From positions 62,001 through 126,000 of the forward strand of contig JAEWFA010000053.1 of NCBI GenBank assembly GCA_023389055.1: 64,000 nt of DNA, in the 5' to 3' direction. How positions within the stretch are numbered: the first letter of the stretch is position 1; the number at the start of each line of letters is the position of its first letter. This DNA comes from Pseudomonadota bacterium. GTDB lineage: Bacteria; Pseudomonadota; Gammaproteobacteria; Burkholderiales; Burkholderiaceae_E. Below the pieces are notes generated by a model. It was not told the DNA's origin, did not search any database, and worked only from the letters and a program-made list of their open reading frames with translations. This document shows positions 54,027 through 62,989 of the stretch, piece by piece. Made by a program: the position numbers and the translations under genes.

Positions 54027-55415
54027 ATGAACGCTCCACGCAATCCCGTGCTCGTCGGCGCTTGCGCCGCTCTCTTTCTCGGTGGCTGCGCGCAGATCGG
54101 GCCGAAACAGGACTCGCCTGTTGTCGAGGTGGCGCCGGTGTATCGGGTTCAGCAACCCGCCGGAACGGCCGCGGGCCAGTACGCGGTTGGCCGCATCGAC
54201 CTTGCCGAAGGCCGCGTCGATGCCGCGATCGTCCGCTTCCGCAACTCGCTGAAGCTCGACCCCGCATTCATTGAAGCCCAGAACGGTCTGGGCGTCGCGC
54301 TCGGGATGAAGGGACGTTACGACGAAGCCGTCGAAGCGTTCACCGCCGTGCTCGCGCATAGTCCCGCCTCGGCGCACGTGTTGAATAATCTCGGCTACGC
54401 GCAAATGAAAGCCGGGCGCCTGCACGACGCATGGCGTTCGTTCGGGCAGTCGCTCGACCTCGATCCGAAGAACGCGAGCACGCGCGAGAACGTTCGACTG
54501 CTCGCGCTGCAGCGCGGCGATGGTCCGCCGCCGACCTTCGAGGCGTCTGCCGCGAAGGCGAGGGGCAATGCGACGCGGAGCGTTGTTCGGAAGGAGGCAC
54601 CCGCACACCCGCGCTATCCGGAGATGGTGCTGTCCGCGTCCGACGCGTCCGTGCTCGTGCAACTTTCGTCGAATGTCTACGAATTGCGGCCTGCACAACC
54701 GCAGGCAACGATGGCGACCGCAGAACCGAATCGTGTGGTCGCGGGCAGCGCGAAGCCCCTTGCATTCGAAGCAGCCGTATCGATCTCGGCTGTGCCGCCG
54801 GCTGCATCCGTCGTTCGCTCGGCGCCGACAAATGCGATTGCGCCCCGGCCTTCGGCGCAGCCCGCTGCTTCGGCTGTGCCGTCCGCCTCGACGGCCAAGC
54901 TTGTGGCAGCGCCTGCCGCCAAGCCTGCGCCGTCCGGCTCGGTAGCAGCCCCATCGCAGACGACTTCGAAACGCGCAGCGCCCCGCTGGGTCTCCCGCTT
55001 CGAAGTCAGCAACGGCGCCGGCATCGAACGTCTCGCCGCACGCACCGCAACCCAACTGGCCCGCTCCGGCATCGGCATCTCGCGGATATCGAACTACGAG
55101 CGCTTCGATCGCGTGACGACCGAGATCCATTATCGCAAGGGCTTCCTCGAAGACGCGCGCGTGGTGCAGAAGAACCTGCCGGTGCCGGCGAAGCTGGTGG
55201 CGAGCCGGAGCTTGCGGCCCGACGTCAACGTTCGTCTGGTGTTGGGTCGCGACATGGTCCAGGCGCGCATCGCCGGTTGGTACGAGGGCGACGATGTCGT
55301 GGCTTCGAGTTCGTCGACGCCTGGCGCCGACGGTGGGAGCCTCGACCGTGCGCCCGCAAGAGATGCGGAACGTGTGGCGGCGCGGTCCGTAGCAGGCGGC
55401 TGGCGCTACCTGTAA
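54027..55415 (+). CDS. TadD-like TPR lipoprotein with LytR_C domain
   Basis: A 462-residue protein: lipobox LGGC (Cys21), three TPR units at about residues 50-155 (AIVRFRNSLKLDPAFIEAQN, GRYDEAVEAFTAVLAHSPAS, GRLHDAWRSFGQSLDLDPKN), an Ala/Pro/Ser-rich linker, and from about 325 a LytR_C domain (RFEVSNGAGIERLAARTATQ, LRPDVNVRLVLGRD). TadD in known loci is a TPR lipoprotein needed for pilus biogenesis; the LytR_C end suggests contact with the cell wall. It is 36 bp after the Ig-like lipoprotein and closes the locus. Confidence 0.85.
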   Translation: MNAPRNPVLVGACAALFLGGCAQIGPKQDSPVVEVAPVYRVQQPAGTAAGQYAVGRIDLAEGRVDAAIVRFRNSLKLDPAFIEAQNGLGVALGMKGRYDEAVEAFTAVLAHSPASAHVLNNLGYAQMKAGRLHDAWRSFGQSLDLDPKNASTRENVRLLALQRGDGPPPTFEASAAKARGNATRSVVRKEAPAHPRYPEMVLSASDASVLVQLSSNVYELRPAQPQATMATAEPNRVVAGSAKPLAFEAAVSISAVPPAASVVRSAPTNAIAPRPSAQPAASAVPSASTAKLVAAPAAKPAPSGSVAAPSQTTSKRAAPRWVSRFEVSNGAGIERLAARTATQLARSGIGISRISNYERFDRVTTEIHYRKGFLEDARVVQKNLPVPAKLVASRSLRPDVNVRLVLGRDMVQARIAGWYEGDDVVASSSSTPGADGGSLDRAPARDAERVAARSVAGGWRYL

Positions 55416-55428
55416 TCGGATCTCCGTT

Positions 55429-55453
55429 GCCGGGCCTCGAATCGGGGCCCGGC
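55429..55453 (+). terminator. terminator hairpin closing the tad locus
   Basis: GCCGGGCC (55429-55436) pairs with GGCCCGGC (55446-55453) across a 9-nt loop, 14 bp after the TPR gene stop; a CGTCTTTT run follows about 15 bp on. The rest of the 236-bp gap to tex shows nothing else. Confidence 0.6.
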
Positions 55454-55651
55454 GAGCAGCGCGTTCCCGTCTTTTCGGCGCGAGAGCGGTGGTGCCGGCA
55501 CGAAAGCGCGCAGGCACGCGCAGTGCAGGTCCTGGCCCCGAAACCAGGGAAGCCCTCGCACTGCAAATGTGGCACGACCGCGCTCGCGGCCGACGTGTCC
55601 GGCCGTGGCAGAATCCGGCCCTCCCAGCACTCACCTCCGGGCCTCGATACG

Positions 55652-58105
55652 ATGGATCAAGCCAGGCTCGCGCCCGCTATCGCTGCGCGCATCGTCACCC
55701 GCATCGCCGAAGAGCTGTCGGCACGCCCCGCGCAGGTCGCGGCTGCCGTCGAGTTGCTCGACGGCGGCGCCACCGTCCCCTTCATCGCCCGCTACCGCAA
55801 GGAAGCCACCGGCGGCCTCGACGACACGCAGCTGCGCACGCTCGACGAGCGCCTGACCTACCTGCGCGAGCTCGAGGAACGCCGCGCCGCGATCCGCGCG
55901 AGCATCGACGAGCAGGGCAAGCTCGACGACGCGCTCGCCGCGCAGATCGACGCTGCCGACACCAAGCAGCGGCTCGAAGACCTCTACCTGCCCTACAAGC
56001 CGAAGCGGCGCACGCGCGCGCAGATCGCGCGCGAGGCCGGGCTCGAGCCGCTCGCCGACGCGTTGCTCGCCGACCCCACGCTCGACCCGCAGTCCGAGGC
56101 CGCGAAGTATCTGCGCGTGCCCGACGAGAACGGCGAGCACGGCGTCGCCGACGCGAAGGCCGCGCTCGATGGTGCGCGCGACATCCTCGCCGAGCGTTTC
56201 GCCGAGCGCGCCGACGTGCTCGATGCACTGCGCGAGCGGATGTGGAACGACGGGTGGATCGCGGCCAAGGTCTTCGAGGGCAAGGAGGCCGAAGGCGAGA
56301 AGTTCCGCGACTGGTTCGATCACGTCGAGCCGATCGCGAAGATGCCGTCGCATCGGGCGCTGGCGCTCTTTCGAGGGCGCCAGCAGGGCGTGCTGTCGCT
56401 GAAGCTGCAGCTCGAAGCGTCGCTCGAGGCGCAACTGCCGCATCCGAACGTGATGCGGCTGGCCGGCATCGTCGGGCTCGCGCAGTCGGTGCAGGCTGCG
56501 GCCTCCGTTGCAGCGTCGGCCCCGTCTTCCGCGTCGGCCGCCGACGCCCCGTCGGCTGCTGCTGCACTTCGTGCCGCCGATGCGTGGCTCGCCGATACCT
56601 GCCGCTGGTGCTGGCGCGTGAAGCTGCTGCCTCAGCTCGAGACCGAGCTCTTCGGTCGCCTGCGCGAGGCCGCCGAAACCGAAGCGATCCGCGTCTTCGG
56701 TGCGAACCTGAAGGATCTGCTGCTCGCTGCGCCCGCCGGCGCGCGCACCGTGATCGGACTGGACCCGGGTCTGCGCACCGGCGTCAAGGTCGCCGTCGTC
56801 GACGCCACCGGCAAGCTCGTCGACACCTCGACGATCTATCCGCACGAGCCGCGCCGCGACTACGACGGATCGATCGCGGCGCTGGCCGCGCTCGCCGCGA
56901 GGCATCGCGCTGCGCTCGTCGCGATCGGCAACGGCACCGCATCGCGTGAAACGGACAGGCTCGTCGCCGACCTGATGAAGCGCCATCCCGAGCTGAATCT
57001 GCGCAAGCTCGTCGTCTCCGAGGCCGGCGCTTCGGTCTATTCGGCGAGCGAGCTAGCCGCGAAGGAGTTCCCCGAGCTCGACGTGAGCCTGCGCGGCGCG
57101 GTGTCGATCGCGCGCCGGTTGCAGGATCCGCTCGCCGAGCTGGTGAAGATCGACCCGAAGTCGATCGGCGTCGGCCAGTACCAGCACGACGTGAACCAGC
57201 GCGCGCTCGCGCGCCAGCTCGACGCGGTGGTCGAGGACTGCGTGAACGCGGTCGGCGTCGACGTGAACATGGCCTCCGCGCCGCTGCTCGCGCGCGTCTC
57301 GGGGCTGAGCACTTCGGTCGCGCAGCGCATCGTCGAGCATCGCGACGCCAACGGCGCGTTCGCCAGCCGGGAGGCGCTCAAACACGTGCGCTCCTTCGGC
57401 GACAAGGCTTTCGAGCAGGCGGCAGGCTTCCTGCGCATCCGCGACGGCGAGAATCCGCTGGACGCGTCGGCCGTGCATCCGGAGGCCTATCCGGTCGTGC
57501 AGCGTATCGTCGAGCGCGCGCAGAAGAGTGCGCGCGAGCTGATCGGCAATCGCGACGCGTTGCGCCGGCTCGAAGCGCGCGCCTTCGTCGACGAGCGCTT
57601 CGGCGAGCCGACGGTGCGCGACATCCTCGCCGAGCTCGAGAAGCCGGGGCGCGATCCGCGCGGCGAGTTCGTCACCGCGTCGTTCCACGAGGGCGTCGAG
57701 AAGATCGCCGACCTGAAGCCCGGGATGAAGCTGCAGGGCGTGGTGACCAACGTGGCGAACTTCGGCGCCTTCGTCGACGTCGGGGTGCATCAGGACGGGC
57801 TGGTCCACGTCTCCGAGCTGGCCGACCGCTTCGTGAAGGACCCGCGCGACGTCGTCAAGGCGGGGCAGGTGGTGTCGGTTACGGTGCTCGAGGTCGATGC
57901 GCAGAGGAAGCGGATCGCGCTGTCGATGAAGGCGGGCAGGCGCGTCGAGGCGGGCGCTGCGCCGTCTGCGGCGGAGAGGTCGCAACCGCGAAGTGAACGC
58001 AGCAACCGCGGCGGCGCGCGCGGCGAACGCGGGCAACGGGCTGCACAGAGGGAAGCCTCTGCGACGGCGTTCGGCGACGCCCTTTCGCGCGCGCTGAAGC
58101 GCTGA
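55652..58105 (+). CDS. tex: Tex-family S1 RNA-binding transcription accessory protein
   Basis: An 817-residue protein with the Tex architecture: N-terminal helical region (GGATVPFIARYRKEATGGLD is conserved), YqgF-like nuclease fold near residues 365-470 (VIGLDPGLRTGVKVAVVDA), helix-hairpin-helix region (VGVDVNMASAPLLARVSGLS), and a C-terminal S1 domain (KLQGVVTNVANFGAFVDVGV) followed by a basic disordered tail. It binds nucleic acid and affects transcription or RNA turnover. Confidence 0.95.
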   Translation: MDQARLAPAIAARIVTRIAEELSARPAQVAAAVELLDGGATVPFIARYRKEATGGLDDTQLRTLDERLTYLRELEERRAAIRASIDEQGKLDDALAAQIDAADTKQRLEDLYLPYKPKRRTRAQIAREAGLEPLADALLADPTLDPQSEAAKYLRVPDENGEHGVADAKAALDGARDILAERFAERADVLDALRERMWNDGWIAAKVFEGKEAEGEKFRDWFDHVEPIAKMPSHRALALFRGRQQGVLSLKLQLEASLEAQLPHPNVMRLAGIVGLAQSVQAAASVAASAPSSASAADAPSAAAALRAADAWLADTCRWCWRVKLLPQLETELFGRLREAAETEAIRVFGANLKDLLLAAPAGARTVIGLDPGLRTGVKVAVVDATGKLVDTSTIYPHEPRRDYDGSIAALAALAARHRAALVAIGNGTASRETDRLVADLMKRHPELNLRKLVVSEAGASVYSASELAAKEFPELDVSLRGAVSIARRLQDPLAELVKIDPKSIGVGQYQHDVNQRALARQLDAVVEDCVNAVGVDVNMASAPLLARVSGLSTSVAQRIVEHRDANGAFASREALKHVRSFGDKAFEQAAGFLRIRDGENPLDASAVHPEAYPVVQRIVERAQKSARELIGNRDALRRLEARAFVDERFGEPTVRDILAELEKPGRDPRGEFVTASFHEGVEKIADLKPGMKLQGVVTNVANFGAFVDVGVHQDGLVHVSELADRFVKDPRDVVKAGQVVSVTVLEVDAQRKRIALSMKAGRRVEAGAAPSAAERSQPRSERSNRGGARGERGQRAAQREASATAFGDALSRALKR

Positions 58106-58131
58106 TCTGCCGTGCGCCTGCCGTGAAGGCG

Positions 58132-58153
58132 GCGAGCGGCTGTTGCCGCTCGC
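58132..58153. terminator. bidirectional terminator between tex and the PEP-CTERM gene
   Basis: A perfect 9-bp stem: GCGAGCGGC (58132-58140), loop TGTT, GCCGCTCGC (58145-58153). It stands exactly between two convergent genes. No strong U-tract is present on either side. Confidence 0.7.
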
Positions 58154-58159
58154 AACCGT

Positions 58160-58873
58160 TCAGGACGCCTGTCGACGAGCCGCTTGTGCGTTCAGGCGAT
58201 GGCGTCGCCCGAGCGCGGACACCGACAGCAGACCGAGGCCGAGCAGCGCCAGCGTGCCCGGTACCGGTACGCTGCCGTCGGGATCCTGCACCGGGGGCGC
58301 AGAGGAGATTGCGCCGATTGCGTCGATGTCGGCGCCGGCGTACGGATAGCCGCTCTTCCGGACGTTTTGATCGACCAGCTTCACGTAGCTGTACCTGGCT
58401 CCGGCGGTTACGCCGCCTGCACCGATGTAGGCATCGATGTCGATGCCTGCGGTCGCTCCGCCGACCCCGCCTATCGAGATCCAGTCCGCGCCGTTTTGCG
58501 AGATGTACAGCCAGGTCGGTTCCACGGCAGCGCCGATTTCGAAGATCCACAAGTCGAGATTGCTGTTTCCCGAAGTGGTCAGCGAATTGTCGGTGAAGCG
58601 CACGATCAGCGTGCCGCCCCAGCCGAGCGAGACGTATCCTGCATCGGCCGAGTCGTAGTCGGGAGCGCCCAATGCTTCGGCAGGATCGTCATAGGGGGAG
58701 ACGGTGTTTTCCCCGAGCGTGAAACTGACGACCTGGTCGGCAAACGACGCGGTCCCTTGCGGAAAATCCTGCCCGCCGATCACTTCGGCCGCCGCGGGCA
58801 GTGCGGTAAGCAGGGTGAATGCGGCCGTCACGATTCCGGCTCCGGCGATCCGGCTGAACAGTTTGCGTCCCAT
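58160..58873 (-). CDS. PEP-CTERM sorting domain protein
   Basis: A 237-residue exported protein: signal peptide (AGAGIVTAAFTLLTALPAAA), a beta-rich domain (LGWGGTLIVRFTDNSLTTSG, DLWIFEIGAAVEPTWLYISQ) of the kind that folds as a jelly-roll, and a C-terminal PEP-CTERM signal: VPVPGTLALLGLGLLSVSAL then RRHR. The exosortase EpsH/XrtA removes such tails and anchors or releases the protein together with exopolysaccharide. A GGAGGAGT ribosome site precedes the ATG at 58873. Homologues, as remembered, include cell-surface proteins of unknown function. Confidence 0.9.
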   Translation of the reverse strand: MGRKLFSRIAGAGIVTAAFTLLTALPAAAEVIGGQDFPQGTASFADQVVSFTLGENTVSPYDDPAEALGAPDYDSADAGYVSLGWGGTLIVRFTDNSLTTSGNSNLDLWIFEIGAAVEPTWLYISQNGADWISIGGVGGATAGIDIDAYIGAGGVTAGARYSYVKLVDQNVRKSGYPYAGADIDAIGAISSAPPVQDPDGSVPVPGTLALLGLGLLSVSALGRRHRLNAQAARRQAS

Positions 58874-58920
58874 GAGCGAACACTCCTCCATTCTCGATGT
58901 GCAACATCGGGTACGGGGAG

Positions 58921-58937
58921 AAAGAATCGTGCCAGGT
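58921..58937 (-). promoter_or_regulatory. sigma-54-like promoter before the PEP-CTERM gene
   Basis: Read on the minus strand, CTGGCACG-ATTC-TTTCT matches the -24 element of sigma-54 exactly (YTGGCACG), but the -12 element has TTTCT instead of TTGCT. The distance to the ATG (48 bp) fits. PEP-CTERM/exosortase genes are often under sigma-54 and PrsR-type control, so the site is plausible. Confidence 0.45.
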
Positions 58938-59050
58938 TCAAGATTCTTCTTTGCGATCAAACCGTTATAGAGCGTTATTCGCAATTCTTGTGCAGAACCG
59001 TAAAGTTTCTCGACAGATTCCCCTTTGGAGCGGAGCGACGTCGGGGCATC

Positions 59051-59090
59051 CGAGGCCGAGGCGCCGACGTGCGTCCGCACCTCGGCCTCG
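59051..59090. terminator. GC-rich hairpin behind the 702-residue lipoprotein gene
   Basis: CGAGGCCGAGG (59051-59061) pairs perfectly with CCTCGGCCTCG (59080-59090) over an 18-nt loop, 6 bp after the stop codon of the minus-strand gene. No T-run is seen, but the position suits a terminator. Confidence 0.6.
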
Positions 59091-59096
59091 CCCACG

Positions 59097-61205
59097 CTAC
59101 GGCAACTGATACATCGCGTAGAAGTTCGCGTATTCACGCCCGGTCGAGTCGGCCGACCACAGCTGCAGTCCGGTCAGCGCCGCTCCTGCGGCGTAGCCGG
59201 GGCCGCCGTTGAAGCAGTGCAGGTCTCCTGCCGACTGCGGGGAGCAAGGCACCGTGATGGAGCGCGCCGTCGACGAGAAGCTGATGCCGTCGTTGAAGCG
59301 CGAGCCCGCGTAGCTTCCGTACAGCGTGATCGAGGTCGGCGGCATCTGCCCGGCCAGCACCGACCAGCCGGGCCCCCCGTTGTCGGTGGCGATCGTGGCT
59401 CGCTCGTCCGCCTCGAGCAGCAGTTGTCCCGCGAACGGCTGGCCGGCTGGTTGAACCGCTGCCTGCACATCGGCGACGAGCGCGGGAAGCAGTTCCGCGA
59501 AGCCCTTGGCACGCAGTTCCCCGATCGAAAGTGCACGCGAACGCGTCCTGTAGTACTGGGTCGCGTCGGGGCTGGCGCCCGTGTTGCCGGCGAGGAAGTA
59601 GTCGAACTTCCAGCTGCCCGTCGATATGCTCCTGACGAGCTCTTCGTCCGTCCATTGAACGGGGGCGAAGACGAGCGTCGGCGTGTCGGCCACCGAAGGA
59701 TGCGCACGCGTCGTGGAGCCGTCGACGTACTCCGCGCGCAGTCGGGCGAAGTTCGAGCCGGTGGAGGATCCGTTGCGGCGGAACGCGAGCTGCGACTGGC
59801 CTGCATCGGGATAAAGAACCAGGAGGACGCCCTTCGGCGTCGTCACCTCGACGCGGTCGAAGACGAAGTTTCCGCCGGCGATAAGGTTGGCGACCTGCGG
59901 CGTGTAGCCGGTACTGAAGTAGCTGAAGGACTCCTGCCCGAGCGTCACGAAGTTGCGCCGCTGATGGTAGGCCACGACGTGGCCCGGATAGGCGTACTGG
60001 TTTCCGACCAGGCGCAGTGCGCCATCCGCGCTCTTTCTGGCGACGAATGCGCCAAAGGTTTCGCCGCCCTGCGCGTCGCGCGTCTTGTAGCCGACGACAT
60101 GATCGCCGTTGCCGCGGGTGAACTCGTAGCTTCCCTGGCTGAAGACGACGCCGTCGGCGCCGCGCCGGAACAGGCTGGTAAAGGCGCCCTGGTTGTTCGA
60201 CGTGCGCTGGACCACCGCGCCGTTGTGCTTGTAGAGCGACGGATCGTTGTCGACGAACACGCCACGGCATTCCGCCGCGATCACTTCATTGGCGGTGCCC
60301 ACCACCGCGTCCGTACCGGAGGTTGCCCCGGCGATCCGCTGTTCGAAAGGCACGCCGTAACAGGCCGTCAGTCGTTGCATCAACGCGGCGATCCGCACCG
60401 ACAGGCCTTCCTCGGTCAGCGAGTCGCGGTCGATCGTCGTTCCTGCGATCGCCGTCGGCGTGATCTGGTTGTCCGCGGTGATCGACGCGAGCGACTGGTC
60501 GCTGGTGAAGAAGATCGTCGGCGGACTCTGGTCGTCGCCGCCGGACTTGAGCGCGATCTCGATGTTCGCGCTGCTGCCCGAGGGCACGATCGTCACGCGG
60601 ATCGAATCGAGCAGTTGGTCGTGTCCGGTGCCGTCGGTCGCGAAGCTGTCGCGCAGCGGATCGAAGTCGCCCGTTCCGCTGGCCGCGAGCAGCGGCGCCA
60701 TGATCGTCTTCACGTCCTGCACGGTGGCCGCCACCTTCTCGGGCGTGATCTGCGCCGTGCCCGATGCGAGTTCCTCGGCCAGCTTCGTCGGATCGCCGGA
60801 GCTCGACAGCCGCGATGCGATCAACGTCGTGATCGGCGTCACGTTGGCGGTGGTCACGTCGGCCGACTCGACGACGCTCACCAGGGTTTCGGCGTCGCCG
60901 GTGGAGGACAGGCGGGTGGCGACGAGCACGAAGACCGGCGTTGCGCCCTCGGCGAGCGTGACGCTGTAGATGCCGCTGCCGTCCACCGGGGCGCTGGTAC
61001 CGACGACCTTGCCCGTGCTGTCGACGACGGAGACAACGCCGCCGGCGAAGGCGGCGCCCGTGGCTGCGACGCCGGTAAGGACCATGTTCTTGTTTTCCGG
61101 CGGTCCTTCGGCGGTGGACGAACCACCACCTCCACAGCCGGCCAGGATCGTCGCACCGGCGCAGCCCAGTGCGACAAGCAGTTTACGGATGGACGGGATC
61201 GGCAC
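59097..61205 (-). CDS. large lipoprotein of unknown function
   Basis: A 702-residue lipoprotein: signal IRKLLVALGCAGATILAGC, then a Gly/Ser-rich stretch (GGGGSSTAEGPP). Residues about 40-100 resemble an Ig/carboxypeptidase-regulatory-like domain (VLTGVAATGAAFAGGVVSVV DSTGKVVG). The middle (about 100-190) is helical (TTLIASRLSSSGDPTKLAEE); the C-terminal 450 residues are beta-rich and I cannot place them in a family. It is transcribed away from the LuxR-type regulator across a 147-bp gap that holds a perfect palindrome. Confidence 0.75.
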   Translation of the reverse strand: MPIPSIRKLLVALGCAGATILAGCGGGGSSTAEGPPENKNMVLTGVAATGAAFAGGVVSVVDSTGKVVGTSAPVDGSGIYSVTLAEGATPVFVLVATRLSSTGDAETLVSVVESADVTTANVTPITTLIASRLSSSGDPTKLAEELASGTAQITPEKVAATVQDVKTIMAPLLAASGTGDFDPLRDSFATDGTGHDQLLDSIRVTIVPSGSSANIEIALKSGGDDQSPPTIFFTSDQSLASITADNQITPTAIAGTTIDRDSLTEEGLSVRIAALMQRLTACYGVPFEQRIAGATSGTDAVVGTANEVIAAECRGVFVDNDPSLYKHNGAVVQRTSNNQGAFTSLFRRGADGVVFSQGSYEFTRGNGDHVVGYKTRDAQGGETFGAFVARKSADGALRLVGNQYAYPGHVVAYHQRRNFVTLGQESFSYFSTGYTPQVANLIAGGNFVFDRVEVTTPKGVLLVLYPDAGQSQLAFRRNGSSTGSNFARLRAEYVDGSTTRAHPSVADTPTLVFAPVQWTDEELVRSISTGSWKFDYFLAGNTGASPDATQYYRTRSRALSIGELRAKGFAELLPALVADVQAAVQPAGQPFAGQLLLEADERATIATDNGGPGWSVLAGQMPPTSITLYGSYAGSRFNDGISFSSTARSITVPCSPQSAGDLHCFNGGPGYAAGAALTGLQLWSADSTGREYANFYAMYQLP

Positions 61206-61310
61206 GGTCTTCTCCTCTTGATGAACAAGTCGAGTTTCGTTGTTGGCACTCGAACGCGAGCGGATGGAAGACTCACGCCAGCCGAGCCTATCGACACAAA
61301 GGCGCCGAAC

Positions 61311-61332
61311 GCACCTACCATCTGGTAGGTGC
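61311..61332. promoter_or_regulatory. perfect 10+10 bp palindrome, candidate LuxR-type operator
   Basis: GCACCTACCA (61311-61320), spacer TC, TGGTAGGTGC (61323-61332). The core ACCTACCA...TGGTAGGT is like the lux-box style of site bound by LuxR-type regulators. It lies 20 bp before the regulator's ATG and 106 bp before the lipoprotein's start, so it could control either or both. Confidence 0.7.
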
Positions 61333-61352
61333 TACTGCCGATGTGATCTCCG

Positions 61353-62525
61353 ATGACGACCGCTCGGGGTACCGATCGCCTGATCGCGCCTTTGCTGGGC
61401 GCGGTAGCCGACGATGCGAACTGGACCGCTTTTCTCGCGGAGTTGAGCGACCAGTGCCGTTCCGAAGTCGCGATTCTGTTTCTGCACGACTACCGAAGTC
61501 ATGCGGTTCCTTATTTCGCGAGCCACGGAGTGGACGAGAGGCTCGAGGCGGAATACATGGCGCGTCTGGGCGCGGTAAATCCGTGGGTCGCCGAGCAGGA
61601 GCCGATGTCCGAAGGCACCGTCGTGCTCAGTCACGAACTGGCCAGCGATGCCGCGATTCCCCGCAGCCAGTATTACGACGAGTTCCTGCGCCCACTCGGC
61701 ATCCGGCACGCGGTGGGCACCAACATCCTGAAGAGCGACGGCCGCGCCGTGAAGCTGGGCGTGTTGCGCAGCCCGAGGAACGGGCCGATGGGCCATCGCG
61801 AGCGCGCGCTTCTTTACGCGCTGATGCCTTCGCTGCAATCGGCGCTGCGTCTGCGCAGCCGACTCGAGATCCTCGAGTCCCGAAACCGGATGAACTGGGC
61901 GGCGATCGAAGCCCTCGCGATCGGCGTGATCTTCCTGGATGGCTCGGGCATCGTCAGTTGCATGAATGCCGCAGCGAGGGACATCTGCAGTGCGGCCGAC
62001 GGCCTCTTCGTCGACGAGCAGGGGCGCCTGAGCGCGTGCGCGCACAACGATCGCCGGTGGCTGCGCACGACGATCGACAAGGTCCGGCGTTCTTCCGTAT
62101 GCGACACGGCATCCGGCACACAAGTCGGGTCGGTTTATCGTCGTTCGGGTCTGCAGCCGCTGTCGCTGCGGATCGAGCCGATCGGCGGTACGTCGGTGGG
62201 CGATGCCGCAGCGGCGGAGATCGTCGTCTTCGTTTGCGAACCCGATCGCTCACCGCAAGGGCTCGAGGAAGCGCTCGCGGCCATCTGGTGCCTTACCGCT
62301 GCCGAATCGCGTGTTGCCGGCTGCCTGCTGCGCGGTCTTTCGCTGCGGGAAGCCGCTGCGCATCTGGGCATCGCCGAAGGAACGGCCCGATTCTTTTCCA
62401 AGCAGATCTATGCCAAGACGTTCACGCGCGGCCAGACCGAATTCGTGCGCGTCGCGACGAAGAGCGTGGCGAGCCTGACGTGCGGGCGGGTCGATGTCGA
62501 ACGGGAAGTTTTTGATGGGCCCTGA
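61353..62525 (+). CDS. LuxR-type helix-turn-helix regulator
   Basis: A 390-residue protein with a C-terminal LuxR/GerE helix-turn-helix at about residues 310-370 (LTAAESRVAGCLLRGLSLRE, AAAHLGIAEGTARFFSKQIY). The N-terminal 200 residues may be GAF/PAS-like (CRSEVAILFLHDYRSHAVPY, YYDEFLRPLGIRHAVGTNI), and a second PAS-like segment begins at WAAIEALAIGVIFLDGSG. The layout matches long LuxR-type regulators without a receiver domain. It does not look like a standard acyl-homoserine-lactone receptor of 240 residues. The palindrome before it suggests self-control. Confidence 0.85.
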   Translation: MTTARGTDRLIAPLLGAVADDANWTAFLAELSDQCRSEVAILFLHDYRSHAVPYFASHGVDERLEAEYMARLGAVNPWVAEQEPMSEGTVVLSHELASDAAIPRSQYYDEFLRPLGIRHAVGTNILKSDGRAVKLGVLRSPRNGPMGHRERALLYALMPSLQSALRLRSRLEILESRNRMNWAAIEALAIGVIFLDGSGIVSCMNAAARDICSAADGLFVDEQGRLSACAHNDRRWLRTTIDKVRRSSVCDTASGTQVGSVYRRSGLQPLSLRIEPIGGTSVGDAAAAEIVVFVCEPDRSPQGLEEALAAIWCLTAAESRVAGCLLRGLSLREAAAHLGIAEGTARFFSKQIYAKTFTRGQTEFVRVATKSVASLTCGRVDVEREVFDGP

Positions 62526-62578
62526 TTTCCGGGCGGTCGCCGACGGCTTGATCGCGCAGATCTCGTCCTGGCGTTTGC

Positions 62579-62989
62579 TCAGATCCCGACGGTTCTCACG
62601 AACGGATTTCTGATCTTCAGCGTGCGCTCCACGACGAGTCCGTCGTGCATGTCCTCGGACCATAGACGCGTGCAGCCACTGGCCAACGCCGCCGCGACGA
62701 TCATGCTGTCGTAGACGGACAGGCGGTATTTCTCGCCGATCGCGGCGCCGATGTCGTGCATTTCTACGGTGAGATCGACGACCGCACACAGCTTGCGGAT
62801 GCCGTGCAGAAATGTCCCCGCTTCCCGCCAGGACATGCCGGCCTTGCGGATGCAGTTGACCAGCGTCTCGTTCAGCACCTGCACGCTGATGATCGCGCCC
62901 CGGGTCAACAGCTTTTCGGTACGGTCGGCTTTCTTTCCATTGTCGAGCAGATGAAGGATGACGTTGGTGTCGAGGAAGTCACCTGGCAT
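62579..62989 (-). CDS. vapC: VapC-type PIN ribonuclease toxin (pair 1)
   Basis: A 136-residue PIN toxin with the acidic set in place: Asp7 (FLDTNVILHLL), Glu41 (QVLNETLVNCI), Asp94 (VYDSMIVAAA) and Asp113 (WSEDMHDG). These residues hold the metal ions for RNA cleavage. It overlaps the antitoxin gene by 11 bp. Confidence 0.92.
   Translation of the reverse strand: MPGDFLDTNVILHLLDNGKKADRTEKLLTRGAIISVQVLNETLVNCIRKAGMSWREAGTFLHGIRKLCAVVDLTVEMHDIGAAIGEKYRLSVYDSMIVAAALASGCTRLWSEDMHDGLVVERTLKIRNPFVRTVGI

Noticed and set aside
52860..55634. 924-codon open frame on the minus strand across the Ig-like and TPR genes
   Set aside because: It has no recognisable domain, spans two convincing plus-strand genes with signal peptides, and has the composition of a GC-rich shadow frame.
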